Source: Palaemon carinicauda (lineage: Eukaryota; Arthropoda; Malacostraca; Decapoda; Palaemonidae). Taken from it: a stretch of DNA of 64,000 nucleotides. The stretch covers positions 87,391,770-87,455,769 of the forward strand of contig NC_090750.1 of the NCBI RefSeq assembly GCF_036898095.1, in the 5' to 3' direction. Shown piece by piece: positions 31,960 through 42,172 of this stretch (its first letter is position 1; each line of letters opens with the position of its first letter). Below the pieces are notes generated by a model. It had not been told where the DNA came from. It ran no database searches and saw only the letters and a list, made by a program, of their open reading frames with translations. Position numbers and translations under genes: made by a program.

Positions 31960-33190
31960 ATTGGCCTTAATTTTAGTGCTGCCCTTGACAATGTTAATCA
32001 TAAGGCTCCAGTTTTGAAACTCAAACAGTTTAGAGTAGGTTGATCTTTATTGAATTTTCAAGCACTGTAATACATTTCAAATAGTTGTTGTTGATGGACA
32101 CCATAGTGAGTATATAAATGTCATGTCTGGTGTGCTTTAGGGGAGTGTTCTAGGCCCCTTACTTTACATATTATATACTCATATGTGGTTTGGCCTAGAA
32201 AACAGAGCTCATTATATATGCAGATGATGCTACTCTTTGCATAAATTCCCCTTACTGAATGTAGATCTAGAGTTGCTAAATCCCTTAATAGAGATCTAGC
32301 TAAAATTAGTGCGTGGTGCAAATTATGGGGGATGAAGTTGAACCCAAACAAAACTCAAACTATGATTATAAGTAGGTCAAGGACAGTAGCTTCTCAACAT
32401 CCAGATCTCTGCATTGATAAAGTTTCTTTAACTCTAAAAGACTTAAAATTTTAGGTGTGGTTTTTACTGCAAATTGACAGTTCAGAAACACATTTGGTCT
32501 GTTTCTTCTTAATTCCACAAAAAATTGGCTTATTGAGAGTTTTTTGCTATGTTCGGTGATCAATCTATTCTAAAGAAATTATTTAATTCTTTCATTTTAA
32601 ATTGTTTTGAATATTGTTCTTCTACCTGGTCTTCAACTCAGAATCTCATCTTAATTTGTTGGACTGAAACTTTTGGCCTATTAAATTTTGTATTCCTTAT
32701 CTAGATATTAATCTCTGGCACTGTCGTTCAGTTAGTTCTTTATGCATGCTGCATAATATTTTTCATAATTCTGATTATCCTTTGCATTCAGATCATCCCA
32801 GACTGTACCATTCTGTAAGTAGTACTAAGTATGCAATTAATTCTAAGTCATGTCTTTTCCATCATAAGGCACAATATTACACAGTATTCTAAAAGTTTTA
32901 TTTTATCTGTGACCAGAATGTGGAAAGATCTTCCTAATCAGACAGTGGAATCTAGGGATTTTCAGAAGCTTGCAGCGAATGTTTTTTTGGTTGTACGTAA
33001 GCCTCTGCATAGTTTGCATACGACAGACCTATCTTAAAGTTGTTACTGATCTTAAGATATCTTATATTCATTATTCATTACTTCTCATATAGTCTATATC
33101 CTTATTTCCTTTCTTCACTACGCTAGTTTTCTCTGTTGGAGCCCTTGGACTTATAGTATTCTGCTTTTCAAATTAGGGTTGTAACTTAGC
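31960..33190 (+). mobile_element. LINE (non-LTR retrotransposon) RT fragment, degenerate
   Basis: Frames with stops show non-LTR RT motifs in order: GSVLGPLLYILYTH (32130), YADDATLC with the catalytic Asp pair (about 32215), and RDLAKISAWCKLWGMKLNPN with KTQTMIISRS (about 32290-32375). A C-terminal part follows. It ends with a 3' block TTGGAGCCCTTGGACTTATAG ... GTAACTTAGCTAGTAA that is shared with the SINE-like repeats. The clade is not certain; Jockey/CR1-like is plausible. Dead copy. Confidence 0.8.
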
Positions 33191-34260
33191 TAGTAACAAG
33201 AACCTGTGGGTATACTCCACAAAGTAGTAGGCAGTGAAGGTTGTCTGGCATTTACAGTCATGCCTTCAAGACTTGCTCCACCAACAGGTTCTTCCAGAAT
33301 TATATGGTGGATCCAATACCCCTAACTCCATGAGCTTGTGCTGGGGATGGTCTTTTCATCTCCTCTCATAAAGCCACAAAGATCCAGTGGTCTTGGGTAT
33401 CTTCTTCCGCTTTTCGGTGCTGAGAAGAATATCTGGTGCTCTGGCCTGAAGCTCTGAGTCCTCTTTAGGTAGCACCATAGTTCCCTCACAGGGCAGAGAA
33501 GCAAGTCATCCTGATCCATGTTAGTCACATCTTGTAGAGAAGGGATAGAGAAGACAGAACCTAGTGTTGCGTGCAGCTTGGTTCCCCGAACTCCAAAATC
33601 TTCTTCCATCCATTCAGAACGAATTGTGAAACAAAATGCTATGAAGCTCACCCACTCACTTCACTAAGGATCAGATCTCTGACACCAAACTGAAGAGCTC
33701 TTATGAAGCATGCATAAGAGACCTGCGGAATCGGCTGACATCCCTCTCCGGGTCCTAAGCTCCCTGGGAGGGTAAGATTTCTCAAAGCAATCTATTCCTT
33801 CTAAGACACCAGTTACATAAGAAGACCCAATTATCCTGATGGATAGTTGCAGAGGAACTTGGGATCAGAACTCCAGGAGTTTCTTGTTCAACCATGTGGC
33901 AAACAGGTTAATCCCCAGTGATCCCAAAAGAGCATTAAGCCTTTACTCCACACAAGGATGTAGGGACCATTTCGAGCTTACAACCTGCCCCTGGTGACTA
34001 AGTATGTCTGCTAGAACATTCATCTTGCCAACTGGTCTAGAGTGTTGTCCACAAGCCAAGTGACCACCTTCTTAGCAAACTTGCAAAGGGTCAGTGAAAC
34101 TTTACTCTTTTCTTATTGATGTGTACCAGGATAGTACTACTGTCGCTCATCAATACTATTGAGTGGCTTATCAAACTATGTTGTAAAGCTTGCAGTGTTA
34201 GGAAAGCTTGTTATAAATTTCAACAGATGAGTCCAGCTTTGTTAATAACATATTCCTGTT
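33191..34260 (-). pseudogene. Degenerate DIRS remnant (YR and RNase H pieces)
   Basis: On the minus strand 33322-33651 encodes DDLLLCPVRELWCYLKRTQ and FFSAPKSGRRYPR, matching the YR middle of the DIRS elements. Near 33230 is a piece like TTFTAYYF around the catalytic Tyr. Near 34150 is HSIVLMSDSSTILVHINKK, matching RNase H (VVVMSDNTTVVAYINKQ). Order is right for a DIRS element, but spacing is compressed and frames are broken. It is older than DIRS-A to DIRS-E. Confidence 0.7.
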
Positions 34261-34647
34261 AAAGGATGAGGGTTTTTATCTGAGTAGGAACAAATATGAA
34301 TGTGGCATTGACCATAATCTTATTTTCTAGGACTATGGTTCTATTAGTCAACTACTTATACTTCCCTACCAGTTATGCCATACCTTATGTTAGTGTGTAT
34401 TTACATAAAGTAAGCTTTACAAACTTTAAGGTTGGGTTATGGTTTACTGTAGAGTAGCACGGGGTAAGGATTACGCATTGACACTTATAAATTTCCAACA
34501 TTAAGGGACCCCTTTCAACTCTAACTGATCAAATAGGGAAGAGGTTATTGTATTCAGCATTCACTTTGTCTGCCCTAACCATGCAATAAGCTAAAGAAAA
34601 TATAAGATGTTTTTAATCTACATTAACATACGAGATTCTCAACTAAC
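34261..34647 (-). other. Intron flank, no gene seen
   Basis: AT-rich intron sequence just downstream of the SH3 exon. Confidence 0.6.
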
Positions 34648-34856
34648 TTGTGAAGTGTCCATGCATCTGATTCAGCAGTGCGTTCAATGTAACTTATAGG
34701 TAAAAATCCTGCCGATCCAGTGAGCCATGAGGTGCCCTCTACCCAGCCATCAGGTGACGAGGCCAAACTATCTCCATTTACATAAACAAAATCTCCAATC
34801 AAGAGTTCTAATTCATCTGGATTTCGAGGGACATGAGAGTATAATACTTTATGAAC
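34648..34856 (-). CDS. UBASH3: UBASH3 exon: SH3 domain
   Basis: This 209-nt exon encodes [19 protein letters not shown], then [28 protein letters not shown] and [22 protein letters not shown]-like start, the acidic DELEL, the GW-x-x-G step and the GFLP-x-x-Y end define an SH3 fold, which in this family binds proline-rich partners. Acceptor TTTCATTGCAG is in phase 0. I place the donor after CACAA (GTTAGT), because only that phase fits the next exon. A stronger-looking GTATGT 14 bases further on would break the frame. Confidence 0.93.
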
Positions 34857-35662
34857 CTGCAATGAAATTCATCTTAAATAATGACATATTTTTTCCTTTT
34901 ACAACATATAGAAAAATTTGGAATCAGTATATTTCCTGAAAGGTAAATTCCAAAAGAATTTCAAATAATAATCACAATACTTCACAATATTTTGAAACTG
35001 AATTTTAATAGGATTAATTATTTCAATACTTGTCTTGTTGTCAACATGCTAATATAATTTAAGCCACTGGTTTTCAGAGATACTAAACCCCATATTTATA
35101 CCATTAAAGCAACCCCGTGATGTAACAGTGACCAGGCTTGCTACCAAATGATGTGCTCTACCATGCAAAACATGATGCACCCAATCAGTTTTTCCCAAAA
35201 TTTTAAGATTTATTTAAAATTTCCCAAGTGTTTATTCTTTTTGTGCTTTTGAAGAGTCCACTAACACTGTGTTCAATGCCTTTACCCAGGTATTAAAGTG
35301 ACACCTCGCGGAAAAGTTTTTTGCACGCTTTGATACATCTTAACTACAATAGATATGAACTTATAGTTTGGTGCTTCATGTCAAGTAATAATTGAACTTT
35401 TTCATGATGCAAGCAGACTATCTTTGCAATGCTAAGGAATGATAAAAAAATGTGTGATTAATGTATATTTTTTTGCAAAATACAAAAAAAAAAAAAAAAT
35501 TAAATACCGGTAATCATGACAAATATAAGATGTACAGTATGTTTGAGGAATTTATTTCATATGAAAATTGTGTAGAAATAATTGATCTTTCACAGTGAGG
35601 CAATGGAAAGCTGAATAAATTCCCAAGAAGTAACATAAATGAAATCAATAGGTGTATCCAGG
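34857..35662 (-). other. Intron between SH3 exon and DIRS-C
   Basis: AT-rich, with a poly-A run near 35484-35500. Nothing recognised. Confidence 0.6.
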
Positions 35663-35702
35663 AAAAATGTTATTTTTATAATAAAATAAATTTTTGAATA
35701 TA

Positions 35703-35872
35703 CTTACCCGGTGATTATATAAGCTGCAGCTCTGCTGCTCGACAGAAAACTCTACGTTCAAAATCCGCCAGCGATCGCTATGCAGGTAGGGGGTGTACTT
35801 CAACAGCGCCATCTGTCGTGCAGGTACTCAGTACTCAATGTAAACACAGAACTCAATTTTCTCCTCGGTCCA
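35703..35872 (+). repeat. Left ITR of DIRS-C
   Basis: Inverse of 41996-42156, nearly perfect; includes CAGCGATCGCTATGCAGG and GCGCCATCTGTCGTGCAGG. Confidence 0.95.
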
Positions 35873-35906
35873 CTGCGTCTCTATTGGGGAGGAAGGGAGG
35901 GTCCTT

Positions 35907-36002
35907 TAATATATAATCACCGGGTAAGTATATTCAAAAATTTATTTTATTATAAAAATAACATTTTTCAATATTAAACTTAGCCGGTGATTATATAAGC
36001 TG
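35907..36002 (+). repeat. Internal complementary region of DIRS-C
   Basis: Complement of the left tip (ATAATCACCGGGTAAGTAT) followed by complement of the right tip (ATTAAACTTAGCCGGTGATT). A G-rich tract GGGGAGGAAGGGAGGG precedes it at 35886-35901. Confidence 0.94.
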
Positions 36003-36408
36003 ATTCACACCCAGGGGGGTGGGTAGAGACCAGCAATAATTGTTTACATTATTATGAGCTAAGGATTTCTTATTTCATTTTAGCAGTTATTCAAAATAAC
36101 AAACATAAAATAAATAAGTACCTGGTAAGGAAGTCGACTTGAACAATTACTCTGCCTTTTTAAGTACGTCTTCCTTACGGGGCCTCGCGATCCTCTTAGG
36201 ATGCTGAGCGACCCCTAGGAGCTGAAGTATCAAGGGTTGCAACCCATACTACAGGACCTCATCAAAACCACTAATCTAGGCGCTTCTCAAGAAAAGAATT
36301 TGACCACCCGCCAAATCAACCAGGATGCGAAAGGCTTCTTAGCCTTCCGGACAACCCAAAAACAACAATAAAAAACATTTCAAGAGAAAGATTAAAAAGG
36401 TTATGGAA

Positions 36409-37482
36409 TTAGGGGAATGTAGTGGTTGAGCCCTCACCCACTACTGCACTCGCTGCTACGAATGGTCCCAGGGTGTAGCAGTTCTCGTAAAGAGACTGGA
36501 CATCTTTAAGATAAAAAGACGCGAACACTGACTTGCTTCTCCGATAGGTTGCGTCCATTATACTCTGCAGAGATCTATTTTGTTTAAAGGCCACTGAAGT
36601 TGCGAGAGCTCTAACTTCATGTGTCCTTACCTTCAGCAAAGCTTGGTCTTCCTCACTCAGATGGGAATGAGCTTCTCGTATCAACAGTCTGATAAAATAG
36701 GATAAGGCATTCTTTGACATAGGCAAAGAAGGTTTCTTAATAGAACACCATAAAGCTTCTGACTGTCCTCGTAAAGGTTTAGTTCGTCTTAAATAGAACT
36801 TAAGAGCTCTAACAGGGCATAAGACTCTTTCTAGTTCATTTCCAACCATATTTGAAAGGGTTGGAATATCGAACGATTTCGGCCAAGGACGAGAAGGTAG
36901 CTCGTTTTTGGCTAGAAAACAAAGCTGTAAAGAACATGTAGCCGTTTCAGATGAAAATCCGATGTTCCTGCTGAAGGCGTGAATCTCACTAACTCTTTTA
37001 GCTGTGGCTAAGCAAACCAGGAAAAGAGTCTTTAAAGTGAGATCTTTAAAGGAGGCTGATTGTAGTGGCTCGAACCTTTCTGACATAAGGAATCTTAGTA
37101 CCACGTCTAAATTCCAACCAGGTGTAGCCAAACGACGCTCCTTCGTGGTCTCAAAAGACTTAAGGAGGTCCTGTAGATCTTTGTTGTTGGAAAGATCTAA
37201 GCCTCTGTGACGGAAGACTGATGCCAACATGCTTCTGTAACCTTTGATAGTGGGAGCTGAAAGAGATCTTTCTTTCCTCAGGTATAATAGGAAGTCAGCT
37301 ATTTGGGTTACAGAGGTACTGGTCGAGGATACTGATACTGACTTGCACCAGTTTCGGAAGACTTCCCACTTCGACTGGTAGACTCTAAGAGTGGATGTCC
37401 TCCTTGCTCTAGCAATCGCCCTGGCTGCCTCCTTCGAAAAGCCTCTAGCTCTAGAGATTCTTTCGATAGTCTGAAGGCAGTC
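36409..37482 (-). CDS. DIRS-C tyrosine recombinase (YR)
   Basis: About 357 residues of recombinase starting at DCLQTIERISRARGFSK, with core-binding segment VYQSKWEVFRNWC. Catalytic residues are all present: Arg in TAKRVSEIHAF, HxxR in RTHEVRALATS, Tyr in FASFYLKD. The stop is at 36409. The same frame stays open upstream to 37917, antisense to nothing but overlapping RT/RH, so the true start is unknown. It overlaps the last 175 bases of RT/RH in the -1 frame. It would integrate the circular cDNA. No damage is visible. Confidence 0.9.
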   Translation of the reverse strand, partial: DCLQTIERISRARGFSKEAARAIARARRTSTLRVYQSKWEVFRNWCKSVSVSSTSTSVTQIADFLLYLRKERSLSAPTIKGYRSMLASVFRHRGLDLSNNKDLQDLLKSFETTKERRLATPGWNLDVVLRFLMSERFEPLQSASFKDLTLKTLFLVCLATAKRVSEIHAFSRNIGFSSETATCSLQLCFLAKNELPSRPWPKSFDIPTLSNMVGNELERVLCPVRALKFYLRRTKPLRGQSEALWCSIKKPSLPMSKNALSYFIRLLIREAHSHLSEEDQALLKVRTHEVRALATSVAFKQNRSLQSIMDATYRRSKSVFASFYLKDVQSLYENCYTLGPFVAASAVVGEGSTTTFP

Positions 37483-39554
37483 AGACGAAGAGCGTGGAGG
37501 CCTTGGTGTACCTTCTTTACGTGTGGCTGACGTAGAAGGTCCACCCTTAGAGGAAGAGTTCTGGGAACGTCCACTAGCCATTGAAGTACCTCGGTGAACC
37601 ATTCTCTCGCAGGCCAGAGGGGAGCAACTAACGTCAACCTTGTCCCTTCGTGAGAGGCGAACTTCTGCAGTACCTTGTTGACAATCTTGAACGGGGGGAA
37701 TGCATATAGGTCTAGATGTGACCAATCCAGTAGAAAGGCATCTATATGAACTGCTGCTGGGTCCGGGATTGGTGAGCAATATATTGGGAGCCTCTTGGTC
37801 ATCGAGGTTGCGAAGAGATCTATGGTAGGCTGGCCCCATGTGGCCCACAGTCTCTTGCACACATCCTTGTGTAGGGTCCATTCTGTTGGAATGATTTGTC
37901 CCTTCCGACTGAGGCAATCTGCCATGACATTCAAGTTACCTTGGATGAACCTCGTTACTAGAGAAAGGTTTAGATCTTTTGACCAGGTGAGGAGGTCCCT
38001 TGCGATCTCGTACAACGTCATATAATGGGTCCCTCCTTGCATGGAGATGTACGCCAAAGCCGTGGTGTTGTCCGAGTTCACCTCCACCACTTTGCCTTGC
38101 AGGAGGGACTTGAAGCTTTTCAAGGCCAGATGAACTGCCAGTAGCTCCTTGCAGTTGATATGTAACGTTCTTTGACTCGAGTTCCAAGTTCCCGAGCATT
38201 CCCGACCGTCTAATGTCGCACCCCAGCCTGTGTCCGATGCGTCCGAGAAGAGAACGTGGTTGGGGGTCTGAACAGCCAGGGGCAGACCCTCTCTGAGGCT
38301 GATACTGTCCTTCCACCAAGTCAGGCAAGACTTCATCTTCTCGGAAATGGGGATCGAGACCGCTTCTAGCGTCTTGTCCTTTTTCCAGTAAACAGCTAGG
38401 TGAAATTGAAGGGGACGGAGGTGTAGTCTCCCTAACAAAACGAACTGTTCCAGGGATGATAGCGTCCCTATCAGACTCATCCACTGTCTGACTGAACATC
38501 GTTCCTTCTTCAGCATGTTCTGGATGCATACCTGGGCTTGACTTGTTCTGGGGGCCGACGGAAAAGCCCGAAAAGCTAGACTGTGAATCTCCATCCCTAA
38601 ATACACAATAGTTTGGGATGGGCCCAGTTGAGACTTTTCCATATTGACCAGGAGACCCAATTCCTTGATCAGATCTAGAGTCCACTTCAGATTCTCCAGA
38701 CAGCGACGACTGGAAGAAGCTCTTAGAAGCCAGTCGTCCAAATAGAGGGAGGCTCTGATGTCCGCTAAATGAAGGAATTTGGCTATATTCCTCATCAGCC
38801 TCGTAAACACAAGAGGAGCTGTGCTTAGGCCAAAGCACAGGGCTTGAAATTGGTAGACAACCTTTTCGTAAACGAATCTCAGAAAAGGTTGGGAGTCTGG
38901 GTGGATGGGGACGTGAAAGTATGCGTCCCTTAGGTCTAAAGAGACCATCCAGTCTTCCTTTCTGACCGCTGCTAGAACGGACTTTGTGGTCTCCATGGCG
39001 AACGTCTGCTTTGTGACAAAGACATTCAGCGCACTGACGTCTAGCACCGGCCTCCACCCTCCTGTCTTCTTTACCACTAAGAAGAGACGGTTGTAGAAGC
39101 CCGGGGATTGATGGTCCCAGACTTTGACTACCGCTCCCTTTTCTAGTAAGAGAGACACCTCCTGCTTCAAAGCTCGTCTCTTGTCTTCCTCTCTGTACCT
39201 GGGAGAGAGATCGATGGGATACGTTGCTAGAGGGGGTTTGCGTACAAACGGGATCTTGTACCCTTCTCTGAGCAACTTCACAGATTGTGCATCTGCGCCT
39301 CTTTTCTCCCAGGTCTGCCAGAAGTTCTTGAGTCTGGCTCCCACTGCTGTCTGAAGAAGCTGGCAGTCAGACTCTGCCTTTAAAGGACTTGGTACCTTTC
39401 TTCTTCCCACGTCTCCCTTCGGCACGAGCACCTCCTCTGCTGGAGGCTCTGCCACGAAAGGGCGGAATGAATCTGGACGCTGGAGTGTCCATCCTGGGTC
39501 TTGACAAGGTAGGCAAAGGGGTGGCTTTGCGGGCAGAGGACGCAACCAGGTCAT
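37308..39554 (-). CDS. DIRS-C reverse transcriptase / RNase H polyprotein
   Basis: An open frame of 748 codons. RT fingers at about residues 110-200 (SPGFYNRLFLVVKKTGGW, LDVSALNVFV, LDLRDAYFHVPIHPDS), palm ALCFGLSTAPLVFTRLM and SLYLDDWLLRAS at about 240-275. RNase H follows: FSDASDTGWGATLDGRE, KELLAVHLAL, VNSDNTTALAY, NVMADCLSRKGQ. The C-terminal part has DLFATSMTKRLP, LDLYAFPPF and LVAPLWPAREWF, the region that the DIRS literature has called a putative methyltransferase. The frame is +1 relative to gag and overlaps it by about 190 bases, so frameshifting or reinitiation is expected. It looks functional. Confidence 0.92.
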   Translation of the reverse strand: MTWLRPLPAKPPLCLPCQDPGWTLQRPDSFRPFVAEPPAEEVLVPKGDVGRRKVPSPLKAESDCQLLQTAVGARLKNFWQTWEKRGADAQSVKLLREGYKIPFVRKPPLATYPIDLSPRYREEDKRRALKQEVSLLLEKGAVVKVWDHQSPGFYNRLFLVVKKTGGWRPVLDVSALNVFVTKQTFAMETTKSVLAAVRKEDWMVSLDLRDAYFHVPIHPDSQPFLRFVYEKVVYQFQALCFGLSTAPLVFTRLMRNIAKFLHLADIRASLYLDDWLLRASSSRRCLENLKWTLDLIKELGLLVNMEKSQLGPSQTIVYLGMEIHSLAFRAFPSAPRTSQAQVCIQNMLKKERCSVRQWMSLIGTLSSLEQFVLLGRLHLRPLQFHLAVYWKKDKTLEAVSIPISEKMKSCLTWWKDSISLREGLPLAVQTPNHVLFSDASDTGWGATLDGRECSGTWNSSQRTLHINCKELLAVHLALKSFKSLLQGKVVEVNSDNTTALAYISMQGGTHYMTLYEIARDLLTWSKDLNLSLVTRFIQGNLNVMADCLSRKGQIIPTEWTLHKDVCKRLWATWGQPTIDLFATSMTKRLPIYCSPIPDPAAVHIDAFLLDWSHLDLYAFPPFKIVNKVLQKFASHEGTRLTLVAPLWPAREWFTEVLQWLVDVPRTLPLRVDLLRQPHVKKVHQGLHALRLTAFRLSKESLELEAFRRRQPGRLLEQGGHPLLESTSRSGKSSETGASQYQYPRPVPL

Positions 39555-41790
39555 GGGTGTCCTTCTGAATCAAAGAGGCAGCAATCTCCTTAATCAAGTC
39601 CTCTGGAAAAAGGCACTTTGAGAGAGGAGCAAAAAGAAGTTCTGATCTCTGACACGGTGTTACTCCAGCTGATAGGAAAGAGCAAAGGTTCTCCCGTTTC
39701 TTGAGGACCCCGGATACGAACGAAGCCGCAAGCTCACTAGATCTGTCACGTATGGCCTTGTCCATGCAGGACATTATGAGCAAGGAAGATTCCTTGTCAG
39801 ACGGGGAGATCTTCCTGCTCAAAGCTCCCAGACAACAGTCCAAAAAGTTAAAGACCTCGAAGGCTCTAAATACTCCTTTCAACAGATGGTCTAGGTCCGA
39901 AGGAGACCAGCATATCTAAAAGCGTCTCATGGCTAGCCTGCGGGGAGAGTCTACCAAACTTGAGAAGTCGCCCTGGGCAGAGGCAGGAACTCCCAAGCCG
40001 AGAACTCCTCCCGTGGCATACCAGACGCTCGATCTGGAAGAGAGTTTCGCAGGGGGAAACGTAAACGCTGTCTTCCCTAGGTTCTTTTTGGACTGCATCC
40101 AATCTCCTAAAACTCGTAAAGCTCTCTTGGACGAGCGGGCGAGGACGAGTTTCGTAAAGGCAGGCGCGGATGACTGCGTACCTAAAGCAAACTCTGACGG
40201 AGGAGAGCGTGGAGCCGCAGACACAAACTGGTCCGTATACATCTCTTTGAACAGAGCAAGAACTTTTCTAAAGTCCAAAGAGGGTTGCGTGGTCTTGGGT
40301 TCGTCAAGGTCCGTATGTGGGTCATCAATGTGTGCCGCGTCGTCATCATCAGAGAGTCCATCATCTGAGAATTGAGGAGGAAGCGGCAAAGGAGTAGGAA
40401 TCGGCTGGTCAGCTGAGTCCGGCAGCACGGGTGCACGCGTGACTGAACCGGACGCAACGTCATGGAATTGTTGCCCAGTCTGTGAACTGGCAACAACCAT
40501 AGCAGCGCGGGGACGCATAGCGTCTACTCCAGACTGTCTAGTCTGATGTGGGCGAGCAGAGGTAACCACACTGGGTTGCGGAGGTTGACGCACCGCGTCA
40601 AAACAAAACAACTTAGACTGTTGTTGTACCTCGCGAACGTCAACGGAAGGTTCCGTGCGTCGCTGAACGTCAACATGCGGCTGGCAGGGTACACTGAAAC
40701 GCATGGGTGGCGGGACTCTCTCAGCTGGAGTGCGGCAGAAGGTCGCCTCAGCGTCCACAGGACGCACAACCGTGGTTGGTTGTAGGCTAGAGGTTGGTGC
40801 AGCGTCAACCTTCTCCGCACGAAAGTCCTGCATCAATGACGTTAACTGAGACTGCATGGTCTGCAGCAAAGACCACTTAGGGTCTACAGGAGCAGGTGCG
40901 GCAACAGACGGTGTGACTGCCTGATGCGGTACCGCTTTGCCTCTCTTAGGAGGTGAGCAGTCGTCGGAAGACTGCAGCGAGTCCGAACTGACCCAGTGGC
41001 TACAACTGGGCCGTTGGACTTGCGCGGAAGGGACCGACTTGCGCTTAAGAGGCCGCGAGACCTTGGTCCATGGTTTCTTACGAGAAACCTCTTCCGCAGA
41101 CGAGGAATAAATGGGCTCTCTCGTCTTTGTGTGGGTGGGGCGATCTTGGGTAGATACGCCCGAAACCACGGAGGGAACGTCTGTTCGCTGATTAAAGCCT
41201 CTCGAACCCTTTGGTCGTACGACATTGCTTCTCCCCTGGACTTGGGAGCTTGCAAGAGGTCCCGGACTGGGAGGACGACAGGCACGAACAGACGAACCCT
41301 CAAGCGCAACACTATCCACAACACTATCACTCACTTTATCACTACCCACTGCACTCTTACACTTCAGCTCCTTGACGTCTGCCATGAGCTGGTTACGGTC
41401 ACTAGCCAAGGACTCGACTCTCTCACCCAGAGCTTGGATGGCACGCATCATATCTGCCATCGAAGGTTGTTGAGTGCTAGAAGGGGGATCAGGAGCAACC
41501 ACTACAGGGGAAGGAATAGGTTGTGGGGCATGAGGAGAGGAAAATTCAACGGAGCGAGATGAACTTCTCCTGACTCTATCTCTCTCTAGCCTACGTGTAT
41601 ATTTCTGGAATTCGATAAAATCGAATTCCGAAACCCCAACGCATTCCTCACATCGATCTTCCAATTGACAGTTTTTATCCCGACAATTGGAACAAACGGT
41701 GTGAGGATCGATAGAGGCCCTCGGAAGACGCCTTGAACAGTCCCTAGCATTACACTTCCTGAATTTAGGGACTTGAGAAGGGTCAGCCAT
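39367..41790 (-). pseudogene. DIRS-C gag with one stop
   Basis: ATG at 41790 (MADPSQVPKFRKC). One frame of about 807 codons has a single TAG at 39916-39918, where DIRS-D has Lys (MRRSKICW). N-terminal Cys cluster CSNC, CRDKNC, QLEDRCEEC; a predicted coiled segment (RAIQALGERVESLASDRNQL); Pro/Gln-rich middle; then conserved WYATGGVLGLGVPASAQGD and SLVDSPRRLAMRR; and a basic Gly/Arg C-terminus (FRGRASSRGGARAEGRRGKK). This is the gag-like structural protein. One substitution separates it from an open frame. Confidence 0.9.
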
Positions 41791-41995
41791 TTTGAATTAG
41801 TCAAAGGGGAATTCAAAAACTATCCAAAGTCATCAACAAATAATCCAATATCAACAAAAGAATGCAAGGATGTATTGAAGATAAAGCCTGCAAAGCGAAA
41901 GCTCAAAACTAGAAACGTGTACTTCACCAAAAAGTTGTGAAAACCAATCCAGTTAGCAACAGCGAATTTAGTAGGTCTTGCCGGTGGCACGACAG

Positions 41996-42172
41996 AGAGA
42001 AAATTGAGTTCTGTGTTTACATTGAGTACTGAGTACCTGCACGACAGATGGCGCTGTTGAAGTACACCCCCTACCTGCATAGCGATCGCTGGTGGATTTT
42101 GAACGTAGAGTTTTCTGTCGAGCAGCAGAGCTGCAGCTTATATAATCACCGGCTAAGTTTAATATTGAAAAA
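41996..42172 (+). repeat. Right ITR of DIRS-C
   Basis: Inverse of the left ITR; plus-strand tip CACCGGCTAAGTTTAATATT, then host TGAGCATTAGC. Confidence 0.95.

Larger units (their letters stand above)
35663..42172 (-). mobile_element. DIRS-C retrotransposon, near-intact
   Basis: A complete element of about 6.5 kb in the 9.5-kb UBASH3 intron, sense to the gene. ITR cores are at 35703-35872 and 41996-42156, the ICR at 35907-36002. On the minus strand: gag (41790-39367, one stop), RT/RH (39554-37308, open), YR (from about 37482 to 36409, open). It has the fewest lesions of the copies here and is probably the most recent insertion. Confidence 0.95.

Noticed and set aside
34623..34648. GTATGT at 34631-34636 as the SH3 exon donor
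   Set aside because: It gives phase 0, whereas the next exon needs two carried bases; the GTTAGT donor at 34647 fits.
35663..42172. LTR retrotransposon or retrovirus
   Set aside because: Inverted rather than direct terminal repeats, an internal complementary region, and a tyrosine recombinase instead of a DDE integrase and protease.
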